A stretch of DNA of 64,000 bases from Vibrio hepatarius (GTDB lineage: Bacteria; Pseudomonadota; Gammaproteobacteria; Enterobacterales; Vibrionaceae), in NCBI RefSeq assembly GCF_001274785.1, contig NZ_LHPI01000012.1, forward strand, positions 124,001 through 188,000, in the 5' to 3' direction. Numbering within the stretch: position 1 is the stretch's first letter; every line of letters starts with the position of its first letter. This document shows, piece by piece, positions 1 through 9,465 of this stretch. The position numbers and the translations under genes were made by a program. The notes below the pieces were generated by a model. The model ran no database searches. It was given only the letters and a program-made list of their open reading frames with translations, and had not been told where the DNA came from.

Positions 1-67
1 ACTGAGCAACAACAAGAAAAAAGTCATTGCGCGTCACCGCGCGTTCATGCAGTTAATCTCAGAGTAA
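1..67 (+). CDS. 3' end of a gene, probably lytic transglycosylase MltF
   Basis: An open frame enters from the left edge and stops with TAA at 65-67. Only about 21 residues are visible, ending in HRAFMQLISE, a basic tail. In many gammaproteobacteria mltF lies convergent to tadA, which is the arrangement here, so MltF is the likely identity. This comes from context alone, because no catalytic domain is inside the window. Confidence 0.45.
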   Translation, partial: LSNNKKKVIARHRAFMQLISE

Positions 68-74
68 TCCCAGC

Positions 75-105
75 AAGCAAACATCTAGTATTCGGATGTT
101 TGCTT
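75..105. terminator. Convergent hairpin terminator between mltF-like tail and tadA
   Basis: A perfect 11-bp inverted repeat (AAGCAAACATC at 75-85, GATGTTTGCTT at 95-105) lies between two convergent genes. The flanking A and T runs are short, so it is a moderate terminator at best. Confidence 0.55.
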
Positions 106-111
106 CAAATC

Positions 112-633
112 TTACGACTCGTTCCCTTGCTCCAACTGCTGTGCCTTTCTTTCCGCTTTCTTTTCTTTTCGACGACGCTTAAAGAAGCTTTGTAACTGTT
201 CTCGGCATTCCTGCTCTAATAGACCACGCTCCACGTCGGCGTAGTGATAAGCCGCTTGGTGCTCAAACAGGTTCAGCACTGTCCCTGCAGCCCCGGCTTT
301 TAAATCAGGCGCGCCAAACACAATTCGTTTCACACGACTATGTAGTAAAGCACCTGCACACATCGGACACGGCTCCAACGTCACGTACAAAGTGGTATCC
401 AACAAGCGGTAGTTTTGTAGTACTTCCCCGGCTTTACGTAGAGTTTGAATCTCAGCGTGCGCAGTCGCGTCATGAGCACCAATAGATCGGTTCCACCCTT
501 CTGCTATCACTTCACCATCTTTGACTAACAACGCCCCTACAGGGACTTCTCCTTCTGATTCTGCGATGCGAGCAAGCTCTATCGCTCGGCGCATAAACTG
601 TTCATCTTCTGGAGTAAATGACGATTGTGACAA
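112..633 (-). CDS. tadA: tRNA-specific adenosine deaminase TadA
   Basis: TadA deaminates the wobble adenosine A34 of tRNA-Arg(ACG) to inosine in the cytoplasm. The zinc-dependent cytidine/deoxycytidylate deaminase signature is intact: HAE at residues 59-61 supplies a zinc ligand and the catalytic Glu, and PCPMC places the two zinc cysteines at 89 and 92. At 173 residues it is normal length, with a lysine/arginine-rich C-terminal tail. The start used is TTG at 631-633, preceded by AGGAT about eight bases upstream. An internal ATG at residue 14 is the alternative but would trim the first helix. It is convergent with the probable mltF, a common arrangement in gammaproteobacteria. Confidence 0.95.
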   Translation of the reverse strand: MSQSSFTPEDEQFMRRAIELARIAESEGEVPVGALLVKDGEVIAEGWNRSIGAHDATAHAEIQTLRKAGEVLQNYRLLDTTLYVTLEPCPMCAGALLHSRVKRIVFGAPDLKAGAAGTVLNLFEHQAAYHYADVERGLLEQECREQLQSFFKRRRKEKKAERKAQQLEQGNES

Positions 634-701
634 GGGAGTATCCTATTACGTTCGGAGTAGTTCATTGCCGCTAAGAATAGCCGAAAATGGATCGGAGAAA
701 A

Positions 702-731
702 ACAAAAAGGCCCGCGATAATGCGAGCCTTG
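702..731 (-). terminator. Rho-independent terminator of the AbgT-type gene
   Basis: On the minus strand, a 9-bp stem (AAGGCTCGC with GCGGGCCTT, one G-U pair) is followed by a T run. It lies just past the stop at 751. Confidence 0.7.
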
Positions 732-750
732 AGCTTTAAGCGACGAACGG

Positions 751-2310
751 TTACATCGTGTAGGTGTAAGGTGCTTGGATGCCTAGCGGGATACCCAGCG
801 CCCAGTAACCTAGTAGGAAGATAGACCAACCAATCAGCATCGCGATTGAGAATGGCATCATCAGTGATGCGAGTGTACCGATACCGGTCGATTTCACATA
901 GCGTTGACAGTAAACCACAACCAGCGGGAAGAACACCATCAATGGAGAGATGATGTTAGATACTGAATCGCCCACACGGTATGCCGCTTGAGACAGTTCT
1001 GGCGAGATGCCTACAGCCATTAGCATTGGCACTAGGATCGGACCAATCAATGCCCATTTCGCTGATGCAGAACCGATCAATAGGTTTACCGCTGCTGTTA
1101 GCAGAATCATACCAATGATCGTCGCTTCACCTGGCAGATTCATCGCTTTCAAACCTTGCGCACCGTACAGTGCCAACATGGTGCCGATGTTTGACTGAGC
1201 AAAAGCAGACAAGAACTGAGCACAGAAGAATGCCATTACGATGTAAGCACCCATCGTCGACATCGTATCCGCCATTGCCTTAACGATGTCGTTGCTGGTC
1301 TTAAATGTGCCAGACACTTTACCGTAAACGTAACCAGGGATAATAAACAAGATAAAGATCAGCGGCACAATCGACTTCATGATCGGTGCTGAGAACGCGG
1401 TAATTTCACCTTCTGGAGAACGCAGAGCTGACGTTTCTGGAATCAGTGCAGCGACTAATGCTGCAATGCCCGCCAGCATTGACCACCCCGCGTAGCGGAA
1501 GGCTTTTGACTCAAGCTCAGTGAAAGAGCCAAGATCCGGAGCTTTTTCTGCATCCTCATCAATTGGTGTATTCGCTAAACGTGGTTCGATGATTTTCTCT
1601 GTCACATACCAGCCGATAGCTACGATGATGATCGAAGACAGACCAGTAAAAAAGATGTTCGCTAATGGGTTTACAACGTATTCAGGGTCAAGAACCTGCG
1701 CTGCAGTTTGAGTAAAGCCAGCCAATAGAGGGTCAATGCCCGAAGGGATAAAGTTTGCTGAGAAACCACCCGATACACCGGCAAACGCCGCCGCAATACC
1801 CGCTAATGGGTGACGACCTGCTGCGTGGAAAATAATACCACCAAGAGGAATAACCAGAACGTAGCCTGCATCTGCCGCTGTGTGCGATACGATCGCGACA
1901 AGAATCAGCATTGGTGTAAGAAGTTTCGCTGGCGTGAAGTTCAGCATCTTCTTAAGACCAGTAGTGATGAAACCTGAAGAATCAGCGACCCCCACACCTA
2001 GCATCGCAACCAGCACGATACCGAGAGGCGCAAAACCAGTGAACGTTTTCACCATGTTGGCTAGGAAGCTTGCTAAAGATTCGCCGGTAAGAAGGTTGTT
2101 GATCGCAAGCACATCGCCAGTTCGAGGGTTAACTAAGTCAAACGATACGTTTGAAAGCAGCGCTGACGCGCCCCAAGTGATCACTAATGCCCAAAAGAAC
2201 AAAATCGCAGGGTCTGGGATCTTATTACCCGCGCGCTCAATAAAATTTAAAAATCTATCCATACCACTCGGCTTAGTGGCTGGAGTTGTATTTACAGCTT
2301 GGTTACTCAT
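751..2310 (-). CDS. AbgT-family p-aminobenzoyl-glutamate/drug transporter
   Basis: An integral inner-membrane protein of 519 residues with about a dozen hydrophobic segments and the AbgT-family pattern, including repeated re-entrant Gly/Pro/Ser motifs such as GVSGGFSANFIPSG near residue 180 and GDSVSNIISPLM near 450. Characterised members import p-aminobenzoyl-glutamate or export antimetabolites using an ion gradient; which applies here cannot be read from sequence. The start at 2310 has a GGAGTTACG ribosome site directly upstream. No abgAB hydrolase genes are nearby, so a link to folate-breakdown salvage is not supported by context. Confidence 0.88.
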   Translation of the reverse strand: MSNQAVNTTPATKPSGMDRFLNFIERAGNKIPDPAILFFWALVITWGASALLSNVSFDLVNPRTGDVLAINNLLTGESLASFLANMVKTFTGFAPLGIVLVAMLGVGVADSSGFITTGLKKMLNFTPAKLLTPMLILVAIVSHTAADAGYVLVIPLGGIIFHAAGRHPLAGIAAAFAGVSGGFSANFIPSGIDPLLAGFTQTAAQVLDPEYVVNPLANIFFTGLSSIIIVAIGWYVTEKIIEPRLANTPIDEDAEKAPDLGSFTELESKAFRYAGWSMLAGIAALVAALIPETSALRSPEGEITAFSAPIMKSIVPLIFILFIIPGYVYGKVSGTFKTSNDIVKAMADTMSTMGAYIVMAFFCAQFLSAFAQSNIGTMLALYGAQGLKAMNLPGEATIIGMILLTAAVNLLIGSASAKWALIGPILVPMLMAVGISPELSQAAYRVGDSVSNIISPLMVFFPLVVVYCQRYVKSTGIGTLASLMMPFSIAMLIGWSIFLLGYWALGIPLGIQAPYTYTM

Positions 2311-2585
2311 CGTAACTCCATAATGTGATGTTGTTGACCTAGACTTTTATGAATTATTATTTCAGTCGTCTTTCAGCCAAACATTCTATTAAAATCACTT
2401 TATGAAAGCACAGCATTCCAAAGGTTTTTCCATATTTGGAGATATATTTTGCAAAAATGCCATCACGTCACAACAGCACGTAAACAATACCTTTCATGTC
2501 TAAAAACAATCTCGATACAAATGTGCAATGTATAGAATAAAGCACTGTCGTACCTCACCACTCCTTAAAACAGTGTTGGTATCCA

Positions 2586-3038
2586 CTAGTTATCAAATTC
2601 GCTGAATTTCGATAGCATGGTTTGTAGCCGAACTTTTTGAGTTTGCCCAAACCTATCCTGCCAATAGGCGTCAATCACCACCGTTTTAACCGCACCAGAT
2701 AAGGTTGTGCTTGGTACTGACCAACTCAATGAATACAACGGATGGGTAGTGTCATTGCCATCAACAATGCTGGTATTAAAATCGGCAACCGCAATACTAG
2801 AGGCAGCAGCAGAAGCTCCGCGAGTCCGAAACCACTCCAGTTTCTTTTCCGCTAGGTGTAGCGCTTGGATACTGTGAGCCGCATAGTCGGCACGCTGCTC
2901 AACGTAAGTTTGCAGTTTGATCAATCCCAGAGCGCCAATACCTATCAAAACAAAGGCAATCAGAATCTCAATTAAGCTAAAGCCTTGTTGTTTGGATACA
3001 CCCATAGCGTGCTTTGGTTTTACGAGATTATTTCGCAT
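2586..3038 (-). CDS. pilV: PilV-like type IV pilus minor pilin
   Basis: A prepilin with a class III signal: a short basic leader ending in QQG, then FSLIEILIAFVLIGIGALG, with Glu at position 5 of the mature protein. The ATG at 3036-3038 is preferred over the upstream in-frame start at 3071 because it has a GGGGAG site seven bases ahead; it overlaps the end of the preceding pilX-like gene by 11 bases. About 150 residues. PilV-like minor pilins prime pilus assembly and are inserted in the inner membrane before PilD cleavage. It is the last gene of a fimT-pilW-pilX-pilV order, which supports the name. Confidence 0.8.
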   Translation of the reverse strand: MRNNLVKPKHAMGVSKQQGFSLIEILIAFVLIGIGALGLIKLQTYVEQRADYAAHSIQALHLAEKKLEWFRTRGASAAASSIAVADFNTSIVDGNDTTHPLYSLSWSVPSTTLSGAVKTVVIDAYWQDRFGQTQKVRLQTMLSKFSEFDN

Positions 3039-4278
3039 ACCAACTCCCCTTTCTCCAGCGAGGTACAACATTGGCGTTGCGCGAGTTATCGATGATGTCT
3101 TTGTTGTATCTAAAGTCTAAGGAGTCAAAAAATACCGCTGCTTGACCATCAGAATCAAAATACTGCCCACCAGAAACTAAGAAAGCACCATGTTGGTAAT
3201 ACGAAGCAATAGTGCGGTAACTATCCTCAACAACTGATGGTACGTGGTTCAAATGTGCATTTGCCGCTAACCCAGACCAGTCTCCAACTGATGGGGTATA
3301 GGCATAGTTAAAGTGGAATAATACGCCTTTAAACTTATTGGTTGTTGCGCCCGTTGCAGGGGTCCCCATCACCGAGAACAAACCATCGTGAACCATAACG
3401 GTCACGCCATTCGTCCCCTGTGTCGCATTAACCAAACCGTTATATTCTGTTTGGGTAATCTCGCAGCTACCTTCTACCCAGAGGTGATGATTTCCACTCA
3501 GTATCTGAGTTGTCAGTTGGGTTCCGCAGCTAGGTAGGAGTGCACCTGAGCCACCCGCATCCAGAATGGTAAATGTCCCATTATCTCGAACTTTGTCGTG
3601 ATCTGCTTCTTCGACACCGAAAAATGACTCAAACGGTTTCAGGTGTGTATTCTGTGCAAAGTCTTTTCCTGCTCCTGCGCCACCTGTCGCAGATGACAAA
3701 TAGTTATTGGTCGCAGTGTTGGCACAATCAAGACTGCTCGGATTAGAGAAGTCAGCAAAAGGCGAGTCACCGTGGATAACACCTTTGTTGTCGACCACTG
3801 ATGAGTAGAATCGGTTTTTATAAGTTAACGCTATGCACTCCCAGCCGTCGGAGCCCAAAGCGCCTGGGTCTGGGGTAGAGAATGTAGCACTGGAGTGAAA
3901 ATAGACATCAGCACTGGATTGCATCGCCCCATACCCCAAGTCGCCACCCATCTGGATCTCTTTTTTAAGAGATGCAAAACCAACGTCAGCCTTGACCATA
4001 TAACCCGCTTGTGTCACCTCAAACGAAGGAACGATCGCTAAGCCCGAACCACAGTCTGTCACTGTTGCGGGAATCGATTTGATTGGTTTAAATTGCGCCC
4101 AACCACATTCCAATGCACCTTCCGCCAGCCAGTGTTGCTGTCTACTTGTGACTTCATTTTGCGCTCGTTTAATTTGATAAAAAACATTGCGGTAAGAAGT
4201 TAAAACGATCACTAACGAGGCAGCGAGCAACAAACAGGTCACCAATAGCGCAGCCACGCCAGCTTGATACTTTCTCAT
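3028..4278 (-). CDS. PilX-like minor pilin/pilus assembly protein, large
   Basis: 416 residues. It starts MRKYQAGVAALLVTCLLLAASLVIVL, a PilX_N-type N-terminus: one hydrophobic helix without the usual Glu5 prepilin motif. The following 380 residues form a large Ser/Thr/Gly-rich periplasmic or pilus-tip domain with a few cysteines. Its position between pilW-like and pilV genes in an overlapping set supports a role in the minor-pilin tip complex. The start at 4278 overlaps the preceding stop by four bases (ATGA), implying translational coupling. It is longer than typical PilX of about 200 residues; what the extra domain binds is unknown. Confidence 0.7.
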   Translation of the reverse strand: MRKYQAGVAALLVTCLLLAASLVIVLTSYRNVFYQIKRAQNEVTSRQQHWLAEGALECGWAQFKPIKSIPATVTDCGSGLAIVPSFEVTQAGYMVKADVGFASLKKEIQMGGDLGYGAMQSSADVYFHSSATFSTPDPGALGSDGWECIALTYKNRFYSSVVDNKGVIHGDSPFADFSNPSSLDCANTATNNYLSSATGGAGAGKDFAQNTHLKPFESFFGVEEADHDKVRDNGTFTILDAGGSGALLPSCGTQLTTQILSGNHHLWVEGSCEITQTEYNGLVNATQGTNGVTVMVHDGLFSVMGTPATGATTNKFKGVLFHFNYAYTPSVGDWSGLAANAHLNHVPSVVEDSYRTIASYYQHGAFLVSGGQYFDSDGQAAVFFDSLDFRYNKDIIDNSRNANVVPRWRKGSWYAK

Positions 4279-4913
4279 TGCCAGTTCCTGTGTTTAATTT
4301 CAACGCTCATCGTTCGATTGACTGAAACGTTATTCGTCAACTGAGCGGTCATTGATACCGTCGTCACTGCACTGCTCACCTTACCCCCTGCTACCGAATG
4401 GGTGACGGCTGAAAACGCGGTAACATCGATTTGCTTAGGGTCGAAAACAGAGAAACATACCCCTTTGTAACCAGAGTCCGCGGCTGAAGCTACTAACATC
4501 GGCGACGACTGAGTCTTTTCGCATATCTTCAGAGAACTTGCGCTACCAGAAACTGGCGCGTGTCGATAGACGACACTCCGCAAGCTTGCAACACCCGAAG
4601 GCGCAATACGGTAAATGTAACCCAGCATGTCCGGTGAGCTTTGTACGTGAATGGTGTCAGTAGCGCCAGAGAGCTTTAATGATCCCGTATCGACACCATC
4701 ATATCCCGCTCTTTGGGCGTCCTCTTTTATCTGCTGTAGCGTGCCTGCCATATTCTGCAGCAATAACAATTCCTGACCACGTTTGCTTGCCGTACGTTGT
4801 GACGAAATAAACAGCGAGCCGATGATGCCAATCGCAATCACGCCGATCACAGAGGCAATCATAAATTCAATTAACGATGCGCCTTTCTGCTTTTTAACAA
4901 GCTGGGTAACCAT
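4275..4913 (-). CDS. PilW-like type IV minor pilin
   Basis: A class III prepilin: the N-terminus MVTQLVKKQKG is followed by ASLIEFMIASVIGVIAIGIIG, with the cleavage glycine and mature Glu5. About 212 residues. The ATG at 4911-4913 follows a GGGGGAAG site; the upstream in-frame start at 4934 lies in the 3' end of the fimT-like gene and has no better site. The gene overlaps the fimT-like gene by 20 bases and the pilX-like gene by four. The periplasmic domain has paired cysteines (CEKTQ and CFSVF) that could form a disulfide. Confidence 0.78.
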   Translation of the reverse strand: MVTQLVKKQKGASLIEFMIASVIGVIAIGIIGSLFISSQRTASKRGQELLLLQNMAGTLQQIKEDAQRAGYDGVDTGSLKLSGATDTIHVQSSPDMLGYIYRIAPSGVASLRSVVYRHAPVSGSASSLKICEKTQSSPMLVASAADSGYKGVCFSVFDPKQIDVTAFSAVTHSVAGGKVSSAVTTVSMTAQLTNNVSVNRTMSVEIKHRNWQ

Positions 4914-5400
4914 AGCGGCTTCCCCCTTCTCCACAGACTAAAATACGACTCGCTCCATACGAAGATTTAAGAACCAGCTCTTCGCTACTGTCGTCTGCCG
5001 GATGAAACGAAATGGAACCGCCGGTGATCTTCCCACGTACGCCATCAAACTTTATTTGGTCTGAAACATAGTTAGGCGCAACGCTAATGTTGATGAACGG
5101 AGAGCCAGAAAAGACCTTAAATGTGGTCCCCACTCCTGGGGTATCTGCATCTGTCAAAACAATCCGCCACGAACCAGTGGAATCTGGGTTAGTCGGTATA
5201 TCAATATGTGCCCACAAATCTTGATTGCGAAACACCGCTTCTGATTTTGCTTGATGGAGAAATGTCTGCAATGAGCTCGCTAACTGGGTCATTTTTGTTT
5301 GCCCCGATAAAGCTGAAAAGCTCGGGACAGCAAACGCCATCATCGCTGTGAGCACGACGATAGTGATAAGTAATTCCAATAGAGTAAACCCGCGAGGCAT
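4894..5400 (-). CDS. FimT/GspH-type pseudopilin
   Basis: 168 residues starting MPRGFTLLELLITIVVLTAMMAF, a very short leader with Gly-Phe cleavage and Glu5. The GspH/FimT-like fold is suggested by the pattern after the helix (SSLQTFLHQAKSEAVFRNQDLW), typical of FimT proteins. Two cysteines near the C-terminus (LVCGEGGSRYGYPAC) may form a disulfide; such tails in FimT/FimU proteins have been linked to DNA binding during uptake, but that function is not proven here. It is the first gene of the minus-strand minor-pilin set. Confidence 0.78.
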   Translation of the reverse strand: MPRGFTLLELLITIVVLTAMMAFAVPSFSALSGQTKMTQLASSLQTFLHQAKSEAVFRNQDLWAHIDIPTNPDSTGSWRIVLTDADTPGVGTTFKVFSGSPFINISVAPNYVSDQIKFDGVRGKITGGSISFHPADDSSEELVLKSSYGASRILVCGEGGSRYGYPAC

Positions 5401-5496
5401 TTCCCAAATTCCTTTGAAAACAATGTGATTTATACGAATCCGCTTGCACCGATGCTAGCAGCTACCAAAAATAGATTGACTGTAGAGGTGGAACAA

Positions 5497-5934
5497 ATGG
5501 AAATGATTCGAAAAATTAGATGCAAAAGAATGGCTTGCAATGAGAAAGGTATGAGTCTGATCGAAATAATGATCGCCGTAGTGATACTCGGAATACTTGC
5601 AGCAATCGCGTTACCTAGCTACACCGCATATGTCGTAGAGGGGCACAGAAGCCAAGCGCTCGCAGACATGGCGAAAATACAACTTAAGCTAGAAGAAAAT
5701 TATAACGCGGGTTATTCAGCGACTGGCATCATCTCTGGTGGTGTTTGTATAATCTGCGACAGTGATACGGACCGATACGCGATGAACCTTACCACCACCT
5801 CGACGGGGTACACGATCACAGCGACGCCTCAGTCCACCAAAGGGCAAAATAGCGATAAGTGCGACGGTACAAGTTACACCAGCCTGACCTTGACTCAAAC
5901 AGGCGAAGGAACACCTTCAGCGTGTTGGAAATAG
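5497..5934 (+). CDS. PilE-like type IV pilin
   Basis: About 145 residues. An 18-residue basic leader ends in NEKG, then MSLIEIMIAVVILGILAAIALPSY, a canonical type IVa prepilin cleavage site with Glu5. The ATG at 5497 is preferred because GAGGTGG lies just upstream; the frame is open back to 5425 without a ribosome site. The C-terminal part holds cysteines that could form the pilin disulfide loop. The gene is transcribed away from the fimT-pilW-pilX-pilV set, and the shared 5401-5496 spacer should hold both promoters. It ends at a strong terminator. It could be a PilE-type minor pilin rather than the major subunit. Confidence 0.8.
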   Translation: MEMIRKIRCKRMACNEKGMSLIEIMIAVVILGILAAIALPSYTAYVVEGHRSQALADMAKIQLKLEENYNAGYSATGIISGGVCIICDSDTDRYAMNLTTTSTGYTITATPQSTKGQNSDKCDGTSYTSLTLTQTGEGTPSACWK

Positions 5935-5948
5935 AGATTAAACCGATC

Positions 5949-5978
5949 AAAAAAGCCTGCATTGCTGCAGGCTTTTTT
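5949..5978. terminator. Bidirectional terminator between pilE-like gene and dnaJ
   Basis: AAAAAAGCCTGCA and TGCAGGCTTTTTT form a 13-bp inverted repeat with runs of A and T on both sides, between convergent genes. Confidence 0.9.
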
Positions 5979-5995
5979 ACTGTACTCAACCGGAC

Positions 5996-7138
5996 TTAGC
6001 TGGTTAGGTCATCAAAGAACTTCTTCACGCCATTAAAGAAACCTTCAGACTTTGGCTTGTGCTTAGTTGCCGCTTCGCCGCCACAAGATTCTTCAAACTC
6101 TTTCAGTAAGTCTTTTTGGCGAGAGCTTAGGTTCACCGGCGTTTCAACAACCAATTTAACGATGAGGTCGCCGATACCACCACCACGAACGCCTTTCACG
6201 CCTTTGCCACGCATACGGAACATACGACCAGTCTGCGTTTCAGAAGGCACTTTCAGATTTACACGACCATCAAGTGTCGGAACTTCAACTTCCCCACCCA
6301 ATGCTGCCATTGCAAAACTTACCGGAACCTCACAGTACAGGTTATTGCCGTCACGTTCGAAGATATGGTGGTCTTTCACGTGTACCTGAACGTATAGGTC
6401 ACCGGCTGGTGCACCCATTTCGCCTGCTTCACCTTCGCCAGAGAGACGAATACGGTCGCCAGTATCCACACCCGCAGGGATCTTAACGTTAAGTGTTTTG
6501 GTTTTCTGCTTACGACCTTGACCATGACACACATTACATGGGTCTTTAATGATCTTACCTTTACCATGACAGGTAGGACAGGTCTGCTGAACAGCGAAGA
6601 AACCTTGGCGCATCTGCACTTGACCGTGACCATGACAGGTGCCACAAGTTTCAGCTGACGTGCCTTTCTTCGCGCCGCTACCGTCACAGCTATCACAGTG
6701 AACCAGTGTTGGAACTTCGATTTCTTTTGACACACCGCGAACGGCTTCTTCAAGCGTCAGTTCCATGTTGTAACGAAGGTCTGCTCCGCGTTGTGCACGC
6801 GCATGACCACCGCCACGACGACCACCACCGAAGATATCGCCAAATACATCACCAAAGATGTCACCAAAATCAGCGCCGCCGCCACCGAAGCCGCCACCGC
6901 CCATACCGCCTTGTTCAAAGGCTGCGTGACCGTATTGGTCATACGCGGCTTTCTTCTGAGGGTCGGTTAGGATTTCGTACGCTTCTTTTACTTCTTTAAA
7001 CTTATCCGCAGCAGATTCATCACCCTGGTTACGGTCCGGGTGGAATTTCATTGCAAGGCGTTTGTACGCCTTCTTGATATCACGCTCTGATGCATCACGG
7101 CTTACGCCTAATACTTCGTAAAAATCACGTTTTGACAT
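5996..7138 (-). CDS. dnaJ: Chaperone DnaJ (Hsp40)
   Basis: 380 residues from [13 protein letters not shown]. In order: the J domain (1-70) with HPD, a Gly/Phe-rich linker (about 75-125), four CxxCxGxG zinc-finger repeats (about 145-210) and C-terminal substrate-binding beta domains. It stimulates the DnaK ATPase and delivers unfolded clients. An in-frame extension to 7258 exists, but the family start at 7138 is clear from the conserved N-terminus. The gene follows dnaK by about 210 bases, and that spacer contains two hairpins. Confidence 0.98.
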   Translation of the reverse strand: MSKRDFYEVLGVSRDASERDIKKAYKRLAMKFHPDRNQGDESAADKFKEVKEAYEILTDPQKKAAYDQYGHAAFEQGGMGGGGFGGGGADFGDIFGDVFGDIFGGGRRGGGHARAQRGADLRYNMELTLEEAVRGVSKEIEVPTLVHCDSCDGSGAKKGTSAETCGTCHGHGQVQMRQGFFAVQQTCPTCHGKGKIIKDPCNVCHGQGRKQKTKTLNVKIPAGVDTGDRIRLSGEGEAGEMGAPAGDLYVQVHVKDHHIFERDGNNLYCEVPVSFAMAALGGEVEVPTLDGRVNLKVPSETQTGRMFRMRGKGVKGVRGGGIGDLIVKLVVETPVNLSSRQKDLLKEFEESCGGEAATKHKPKSEGFFNGVKKFFDDLTS

Positions 7139-7257
7139 GTTCTTCGTCACCAATGTAGTACTGCAAACGGCCACTGCCGCTTGGTGTTTGTATCGTTTTA
7201 GGTAAAGGCTTTCATCAGAAAAGCGCTTAGCTAGAAAGACATTCTTATCTACAAACA

Positions 7258-7289
7258 TGCGGGCGTTAGAGTTACCTCAAACGCCCGCA
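7258..7289 (-). other. Hairpin in the dnaK-dnaJ spacer (1)
   Basis: A perfect 10-bp GC-rich inverted repeat (TGCGGGCGTT at 7258-7267, AACGCCCGCA at 7280-7289). On the minus strand it is not followed by a T run, so it is more likely an RNA stability or processing element than a simple terminator. Confidence 0.6.
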
Positions 7290-7315
7290 AAGAGATTCCA
7301 ATAAGGAGCTTCAAC

Positions 7316-7341
7316 CCGAGTAGACGTTCCCATCTACTCGG
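7316..7341 (-). other. Hairpin in the dnaK-dnaJ spacer (2)
   Basis: A 9-bp inverted repeat (CCGAGTAGA at 7316-7324, TCTACTCGG at 7333-7341) directly after the dnaK stop codon. It could protect the dnaK 3' end or attenuate readthrough into dnaJ. Confidence 0.6.
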
Positions 7342-7349
7342 TGATTGAA

Positions 7350-9263
7350 TTACTTCTTATCGTCTTTAACTTCTTCAAACTCTGCGTCTACAACGTCGTC
7401 TTCAGCAGACTGTTGTTGAGCGCCAGCTTCAGCACCTTGTTGTGCTTGAGCTTTTTGCTGAGCGATTTCCATTAGCTTTTGAGCAGCAGTCATTAGAGCC
7501 TGAACTTTTGCGTCAATTGCTTCTTTGTCTTCGCCTTTACGAGCTTCTTCAAGTTCTGTAATTGCAGCTTCGATCTTCTCTTTCTCGTCCGCTGGAAGAG
7601 CATCACCTGCTTCTTCGATTTGCTTACGAGTACCGTGGATCATTTGGTCAGCTTGGTTACGTGCAGCTGCTAGCTCTTCGAACTTCTTGTCCGCTTCTTT
7701 GTTAGCTTCTGCTTCTTGAACCATTTTCTCGATTTCATCGTCGCTTAGACCGCCAGATGCCTGGATAGTGATCTTCTGCTCTTTGCCAGTCTGCTTGTCT
7801 TTCGCTGATACGTGTAGGATACCGTCCGCATCAAGGTCGAAAGTTACTTCAATTTGTGGCATGCCACGTGGTGCAGGCTGGATGCCTTCTAGGTTGAATT
7901 GACCTAGAGACTTGTTGTACATCGCTTGCTTACGCTCACCTTGTAGAACGTGGATAGTTACCGCGCTCTGGTTGTCTTCTGCAGTAGAGAAAACTTGGTT
8001 CGCTTTAGTTGGGATCGTTGTGTTCTTCTCAACTAGCTTAGTCATTACACCCCCCATTGTCTCGATACCTAGAGACAGTGGAGTTACGTCTAGTAGTAGA
8101 ACGTCTTTAACTTCACCAGCAAGAACACCACCCTGAACTGCAGCACCCATTGCTACTGCTTCGTCTGGGTTCACGTCACGACGCGCTTCTTTACCAAAGA
8201 ACTCAGCTACTTTAGCTTGAACCATAGGCATACGAGTCTGACCACCCACTAGGATTACGTCAGTGATGTCGTTTACTGATAGGTCAGCGTCAGCTAGAGC
8301 AACTTTTAGTGGCTCAAGAGAACGTTGTACTAGGTCTTCAACTAGAGATTCTAGTTTCGCACGAGTCACTTTTACGTTCATGTGCTTAGGACCAGTCGCA
8401 TCTGCAGTCACGTAAGGTAGGTTTACGTCTGTTTGCGAAGTAGAAGAAAGCTCAATTTTCGCTTTTTCTGCTGCTTCTTTAACACGCTGCATTGCTAATG
8501 GATCGTTCTTAAGATCGATACCTTGTTCTTTCTTGAACTCTTCAACCAAGTAGTTGATTAGACGGTTATCAAAGTCTTCACCACCTAGGTGAGTGTCACC
8601 GTTAGTTGCTAGTACTTCGAACGTTTTCTCGCCTTCAACTTCGTCAATCTCGATGATTGAGATATCGAATGTACCACCACCAAGGTCGTAAACAGCGATA
8701 GTGCGGTCACCGCCTTTCTTGTCTAGGCCGTAAGCCAGTGCTGCCGCTGTTGGCTCATTGATGATACGTTTAACTTCTAGACCTGCAATACGGCCAGCAT
8801 CTTTAGTCGCTTGACGCTGAGCATCGTTAAAGTAAGCAGGAACTGTGATAACTGCGCCAGTTACTTCCTCACCTAGGAAGTCTTCAGCAGTTTTCTTCAT
8901 TTTCTTAAGTACTTCAGCAGAAACCTGAGGAGCCGCCATTTTTTGGCCTTTCGCTTCTACCCATGCATCACCGTTGTCTGCCTTAACGATTTTGTAAGGC
9001 ATGATTTCGATGTCACGCTGAACTTCTTCGTCTTCGAAACGACGACCGATTAGACGCTTGATTGCAAATAGCGTGTTTTCTGGGTTTGTTACTGCTTGAC
9101 GTTTTGCAGGCTGACCTACTAGCGTCTCACCATCTGTGTATGCAATAACTGATGCCGTTGTACGCTCACCTTCCGCGTTTTCGATTACGCGTGGTTTGTC
9201 GCCGTCTAGTACAGCAACACAAGAGTTAGTAGTACCTAAGTCAATACCAATGATTTTACCCAT
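7350..9263 (-). CDS. dnaK: Chaperone DnaK (Hsp70)
   Basis: 637 residues, full length. The N-terminal actin-like ATPase carries [13 protein letters not shown] and the phosphate-binding motif DLGGGTFD near residue 195. A linker with DVTPLSLG near 390 precedes the beta substrate-binding domain and helical lid, and the C-terminus is Gln-rich then acidic ([15 protein letters not shown]). It refolds clients with DnaJ and GrpE. Transcription very probably comes from three sigma-32-type promoters at 9309-9498. dnaJ follows on the same strand. Confidence 0.99.
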   Translation of the reverse strand: MGKIIGIDLGTTNSCVAVLDGDKPRVIENAEGERTTASVIAYTDGETLVGQPAKRQAVTNPENTLFAIKRLIGRRFEDEEVQRDIEIMPYKIVKADNGDAWVEAKGQKMAAPQVSAEVLKKMKKTAEDFLGEEVTGAVITVPAYFNDAQRQATKDAGRIAGLEVKRIINEPTAAALAYGLDKKGGDRTIAVYDLGGGTFDISIIEIDEVEGEKTFEVLATNGDTHLGGEDFDNRLINYLVEEFKKEQGIDLKNDPLAMQRVKEAAEKAKIELSSTSQTDVNLPYVTADATGPKHMNVKVTRAKLESLVEDLVQRSLEPLKVALADADLSVNDITDVILVGGQTRMPMVQAKVAEFFGKEARRDVNPDEAVAMGAAVQGGVLAGEVKDVLLLDVTPLSLGIETMGGVMTKLVEKNTTIPTKANQVFSTAEDNQSAVTIHVLQGERKQAMYNKSLGQFNLEGIQPAPRGMPQIEVTFDLDADGILHVSAKDKQTGKEQKITIQASGGLSDDEIEKMVQEAEANKEADKKFEELAAARNQADQMIHGTRKQIEEAGDALPADEKEKIEAAITELEEARKGEDKEAIDAKVQALMTAAQKLMEIAQQKAQAQQGAEAGAQQQSAEDDVVDAEFEEVKDDKK

Positions 9264-9308
9264 CAGGCTATCTCCGAATAAATTCTATTTTCGTTTTGCT
9301 ATATCCCC

Positions 9309-9338
9309 TATGTGGGGATGGAGAATCGGGTTTCAACC
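9309..9338 (-). promoter_or_regulatory. Sigma-32-type promoter of dnaK (proximal)
   Basis: Reading on the minus strand, GGTTGAAA (-35) and CCCCACAT (-10) are separated by 13 bases, close to the heat-shock consensus CTTGAAA / CCCCATNT. It lies about 50 bases before the dnaK start. Confidence 0.75.
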
Positions 9339-9384
9339 CTTGCTCACAAACAAAAATAATTATGTTTGCTTCTCTTATGCCCCA

Positions 9385-9414
9385 TAGATAAGGGCGTCGA
9401 ATAGGTTTTCAAGG
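9385..9414 (-). promoter_or_regulatory. Sigma-32-type promoter of dnaK (middle)
   Basis: On the minus strand, CTTGAAA (-35, exact) is followed after 12 bases by CCCTTATCT (-10). Confidence 0.65.
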
Positions 9415-9465
9415 GACAAAGTAAAAAAAAACGTATTTTTTTCTTTAAACCCGCCGTATATATCC

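Noticed and set aside
6706..6999. His/Arg-rich frame opposite dnaJ
   Set aside because: It is the complement of the Gly/Phe-rich and zinc-finger region of DnaJ.
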